In this document: in pieces, positions 62,201 through 64,000 of the stretch
How positions within the stretch are numbered: the first letter of the stretch is position 1
How the letters are laid out: each line of letters starts with the position of its first letter
From: Gottfriedia acidiceleris
Lineage (GTDB): Bacteria > Bacillota > Bacilli > Bacillales > Bacillaceae_G
Reading direction: 5' to 3'
Assembly (NCBI RefSeq): GCF_002128425.1
Contig: NZ_NESS01000001.1
Span: forward strand, 124,001 to 188,000
Length of the DNA: 64,000 nucleotides
The notes under the pieces: generated by a model
What the model was told of the DNA's origin: nothing
Database searches by the model: none
The model's input: only the letters and a program-made list of their open reading frames with translations
Made by a program: the position numbers and the translations under genes

Positions 62201-63184
62201 TTATTTATTTATCGAAATATCCGCTGAATAAATTGTATGAACATTACCTAAGTGATCTTCAATCAATAATTGACCTTCATCTGTAATTCCAATAGCATTA
62301 CCTACAATTTCTTCGTTTAAAGTGGTTGCTTTTATTTGTTTCCCTAATGAAATCGCATAGCTTTCCCATAGAATCTTTATCGGTTTAAATCCTTTTTCTA
62401 AAAATATCTCGTAGAACTTCTCAAATTCAGCTAAAATAGCTTGAATTATATTCGCTCGCATAAAGGTTTGTCCTTTTTCAATCCGTAAAGATGTAGCGAT
62501 ATCTGACAGTTCTAATGGGTAATCTTCTTCAACTTGATTTACATTTATCCCTATACCTATCACAACACTCTTAATGCAATCAGCGTCTCCTTGCATTTCA
62601 GTTAAGATTCCACAAACTTTTTTATTATTGATTAAAATATCATTTGGCCATTTTATATTAGGTTGTAAACCGGTCACTTTTTCGATTGCTGAAGCAATGA
62701 CTACAGCTGTTAATAATGTTAGCTGAGGTGCTACTCTTGGTGAAATAGCCGGTCTAAGGATAACACTCATAGCTATTGCTTTTCCATCTGAAGTTAACCA
62801 GTTTCTTTGTAATCTACCTCGACCTAATAATTGACGCTCAGCCAAAACAATTGTACCTTCAGGAGCATCATTTAGCACTAATTCATTAGCAATCGTTTGA
62901 GTAGAATTAGTCTCCTCTTGGTATACGACAGTTCTTCCAAATTTCTTTGTTTCTAAACCAAGTTGAATATCAGTTGGAGTTAATCGATCTGATTTGCCTG
63001 TTATTTTATAACCAACCTTCCTAACTGCTTCAACTTCAATTCCCTCATCTTGCAATTCTTTCATATATTTCCAAATTGCAGTACGTGAAATTCCTAATTC
63101 ATCACTCAAAAATTGACCTGATAAATATTCATTACTATTTTCTGTAAATAATTGGATAATTCTTTCTTTTACTTTTGAAGCCAA
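62201..63184 (-). CDS. birA: Biotin ligase/biotin repressor BirA
   Basis: 327 residues, group II bifunctional. N-terminal winged helix (YLSGQFLSDELGISRTAIWKYMKELQDEG), central ligase with GRGRLQRNW as the biotinyl-AMP loop (about 116-124) and KWPNDILINNKKVCGILTEM (about 175-194), and a C-terminal SH3-like domain. Biotinylates acetyl-CoA carboxylase and represses biotin genes. The frame begins at a GTG (63196) that overlaps AAGGAG; the TTG at 63184, 11 bases after it, is the likelier start, though neither is certain. It overlaps the end of cca. Confidence 0.92.
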   Translation of the reverse strand: MASKVKERIIQLFTENSNEYLSGQFLSDELGISRTAIWKYMKELQDEGIEVEAVRKVGYKITGKSDRLTPTDIQLGLETKKFGRTVVYQEETNSTQTIANELVLNDAPEGTIVLAERQLLGRGRLQRNWLTSDGKAIAMSVILRPAISPRVAPQLTLLTAVVIASAIEKVTGLQPNIKWPNDILINNKKVCGILTEMQGDADCIKSVVIGIGINVNQVEEDYPLELSDIATSLRIEKGQTFMRANIIQAILAEFEKFYEIFLEKGFKPIKILWESYAISLGKQIKATTLNEEIVGNAIGITDEGQLLIEDHLGNVHTIYSADISINK

Positions 63185-64000
63185 TTTATGAACCACTCCT
63201 TAACAGCAAGTTGGTTATTCTCAAGCTGGTTCTCTACTACATGAAATTCTATTTCACTTAATACTTCTTTTAACCATGGACCACCTTTTAATTGAGACCA
63301 TTCTAATAAATCATTACCAGTAATACATAAATCTGACTTTGAATAGATCGGTAATTTATTATATAAAGCCTTTAATAAGTCCTCATCAAATTCATTTGCA
63401 TCAATATTGACAATGACACATTGTAAACGCTCATATTTTATTGCATCCGTTAATCCAACTTGATATAACTTTGTATTGCTCCATTTAATTTTCGTTTCAT
63501 TTAACAAATTATAAACTTTCAATATTTGTTTTATGCGACTATTGGCCATCTTCCAATTTCTTAAAACCTGTTCTGGGTTGTCAAAATTACATTTATATAA
63601 TATTAGCGCCCAAATCTCTTCAATTGTTTTTAATGATTGGATTGGAAGGTCTAATAGTTTCTTAAACTGATTTGTATATTTTTTTAAGCTAGGAAGATGA
63701 TTTAATAAATGTGTTTTTGTTAATAGTTCAATGCCTTTTTTAGGAGACTTTCCTATTAACATTTTTTCTATTTCAACCGAAATACGTTCAATTGCTATAT
63801 TTTCAATTAGATGTTTATTTGATTTGATAGCGTTAAACGTTTCATCTTGTAAACGAAAATCTAATTGACTTACAAACCTTATACCTCTTAGCATTCTAAG
63901 GGCATCTTCTTGAAATCTTTCCTTAGCTTCACCGACACATCTAATTAACCCATCATGAAGGTCAATTGCACCATTATAAGGATCTATTATTTCATTATTT
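63169..64000 (-). CDS. cca: CCA-adding enzyme, C-terminal part (5' end outside window)
   Basis: About 276 codons of a tRNA nucleotidyltransferase whose N-terminus lies beyond the right edge. The first residues read NNEIIDPYNGAIDLHDGLIR, then CVGEAKERFQEDALRMLRGI, the conserved class II head/neck segment, followed by the helical body and tail. An internal Met at 63894 is not the start. Adds or repairs CCA at tRNA 3' ends. Directly upstream of birA, as in B. subtilis (cca-birA-panB). Confidence 0.93.
   Translation of the reverse strand, partial: NNEIIDPYNGAIDLHDGLIRCVGEAKERFQEDALRMLRGIRFVSQLDFRLQDETFNAIKSNKHLIENIAIERISVEIEKMLIGKSPKKGIELLTKTHLLNHLPSLKKYTNQFKKLLDLPIQSLKTIEEIWALILYKCNFDNPEQVLRNWKMANSRIKQILKVYNLLNETKIKWSNTKLYQVGLTDAIKYERLQCVIVNIDANEFDEDLLKALYNKLPIYSKSDLCITGNDLLEWSQLKGGPWLKEVLSEIEFHVVENQLENNQLAVKEWFINWLQK

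Noticed and set aside
1-64000. tRNA or rRNA genes, prophage, integrase, transposase or restriction-modification genes
   Set aside because: None of the characteristic sequences or protein motifs were seen on either strand.

Overview
The window is low-GC (about one third G+C) Bacillaceae chromosome with endospore genes: a SpoIIP-like protein, SspM, YppG and a coat-like low-complexity protein. Its gene order broadly follows the Bacillus subtilis block around birA-panBCD-dinG-ponA-recU-gpsB-rnpB-ypvA-ypwA-ypbR-ypeP-csp, rearranged and with accessory genes inserted. A Gottfriedia-like or other environmental Bacillus-group host fits, but the species cannot be fixed from the sequence alone.

Layout. 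1-7.7 kb: truncated membrane protein, a secreted DUF3888 protein, SpoIIP, a repeat-rich Asn/Arg coat-like protein, the YcgR/YcgQ permease pair, a CorA magnesium channel and a DedA protein. 7.9-11.6 kb: two orphan OppA-type lipoproteins. 12-16.6 kb: pssA, a Zur-controlled ZnuA-type lipoprotein, an MFS exporter and YkvI. 16.6-21 kb: small unknowns, a type IA topoisomerase, a cold-shock protein and a DUF2564 protein. 21.7-30.6 kb: ypeQ-ypeP facing an RNase HI-like gene, an EamA transporter, a 6S-like RNA candidate, a rhodanese co-transcribed with the two-headed dynamin DynA, and the type III polyketide synthase/methyltransferase pair bpsA-ypbQ. 31-37 kb: two paralogous M32 carboxypeptidases flanking an ArsR/SRPBCC pair, an RDD protein and a small coiled-coil protein. 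37.7-44 kb: YpvA helicase, a Gfo/Idh/MocA oxidoreductase, RlmL-type methyltransferase, RNase P RNA, GpsB and YpsA. 44.9-54.4 kb: a GntR regulator, coat and spore genes, yppC, recU, ponA, ypoC, nth and dnaD. 54.7-64 kb: aspB, ypmB, ypmA, dinG, panD-panC-panB, birA and the 3' part of cca.

How the genes work together. Cell-envelope and division functions (PBP1A, GpsB, PssA, DedA, DynA) sit among DNA maintenance genes (RecU, Nth, DnaD, DinG, YpvA, TopB) and RNA processing genes (rnpB, cca, RNase H-like proteins, RlmL). Metal and solute handling is represented by CorA, YcgRQ, the Zur-box ZnuA and the two OppA proteins. Pantothenate biosynthesis follows birA and has a structured leader with an intrinsic terminator.

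I found no CRISPR array, tRNA, rRNA, intact insertion sequence, prophage or toxin-antitoxin locus, and no convincing new multi-gene system. The points most worth checking are regulatory or repetitive: the 6S-like RNA, the panB leader, an apparently leaderless ArsR promoter with a triple half-site operator, a duplicated promoter segment carrying two cre-like sites, the folded leader before ycgR, two families of dispersed intergenic repeats, and in-gene tandem repeats in ponA and the coat-like gene.
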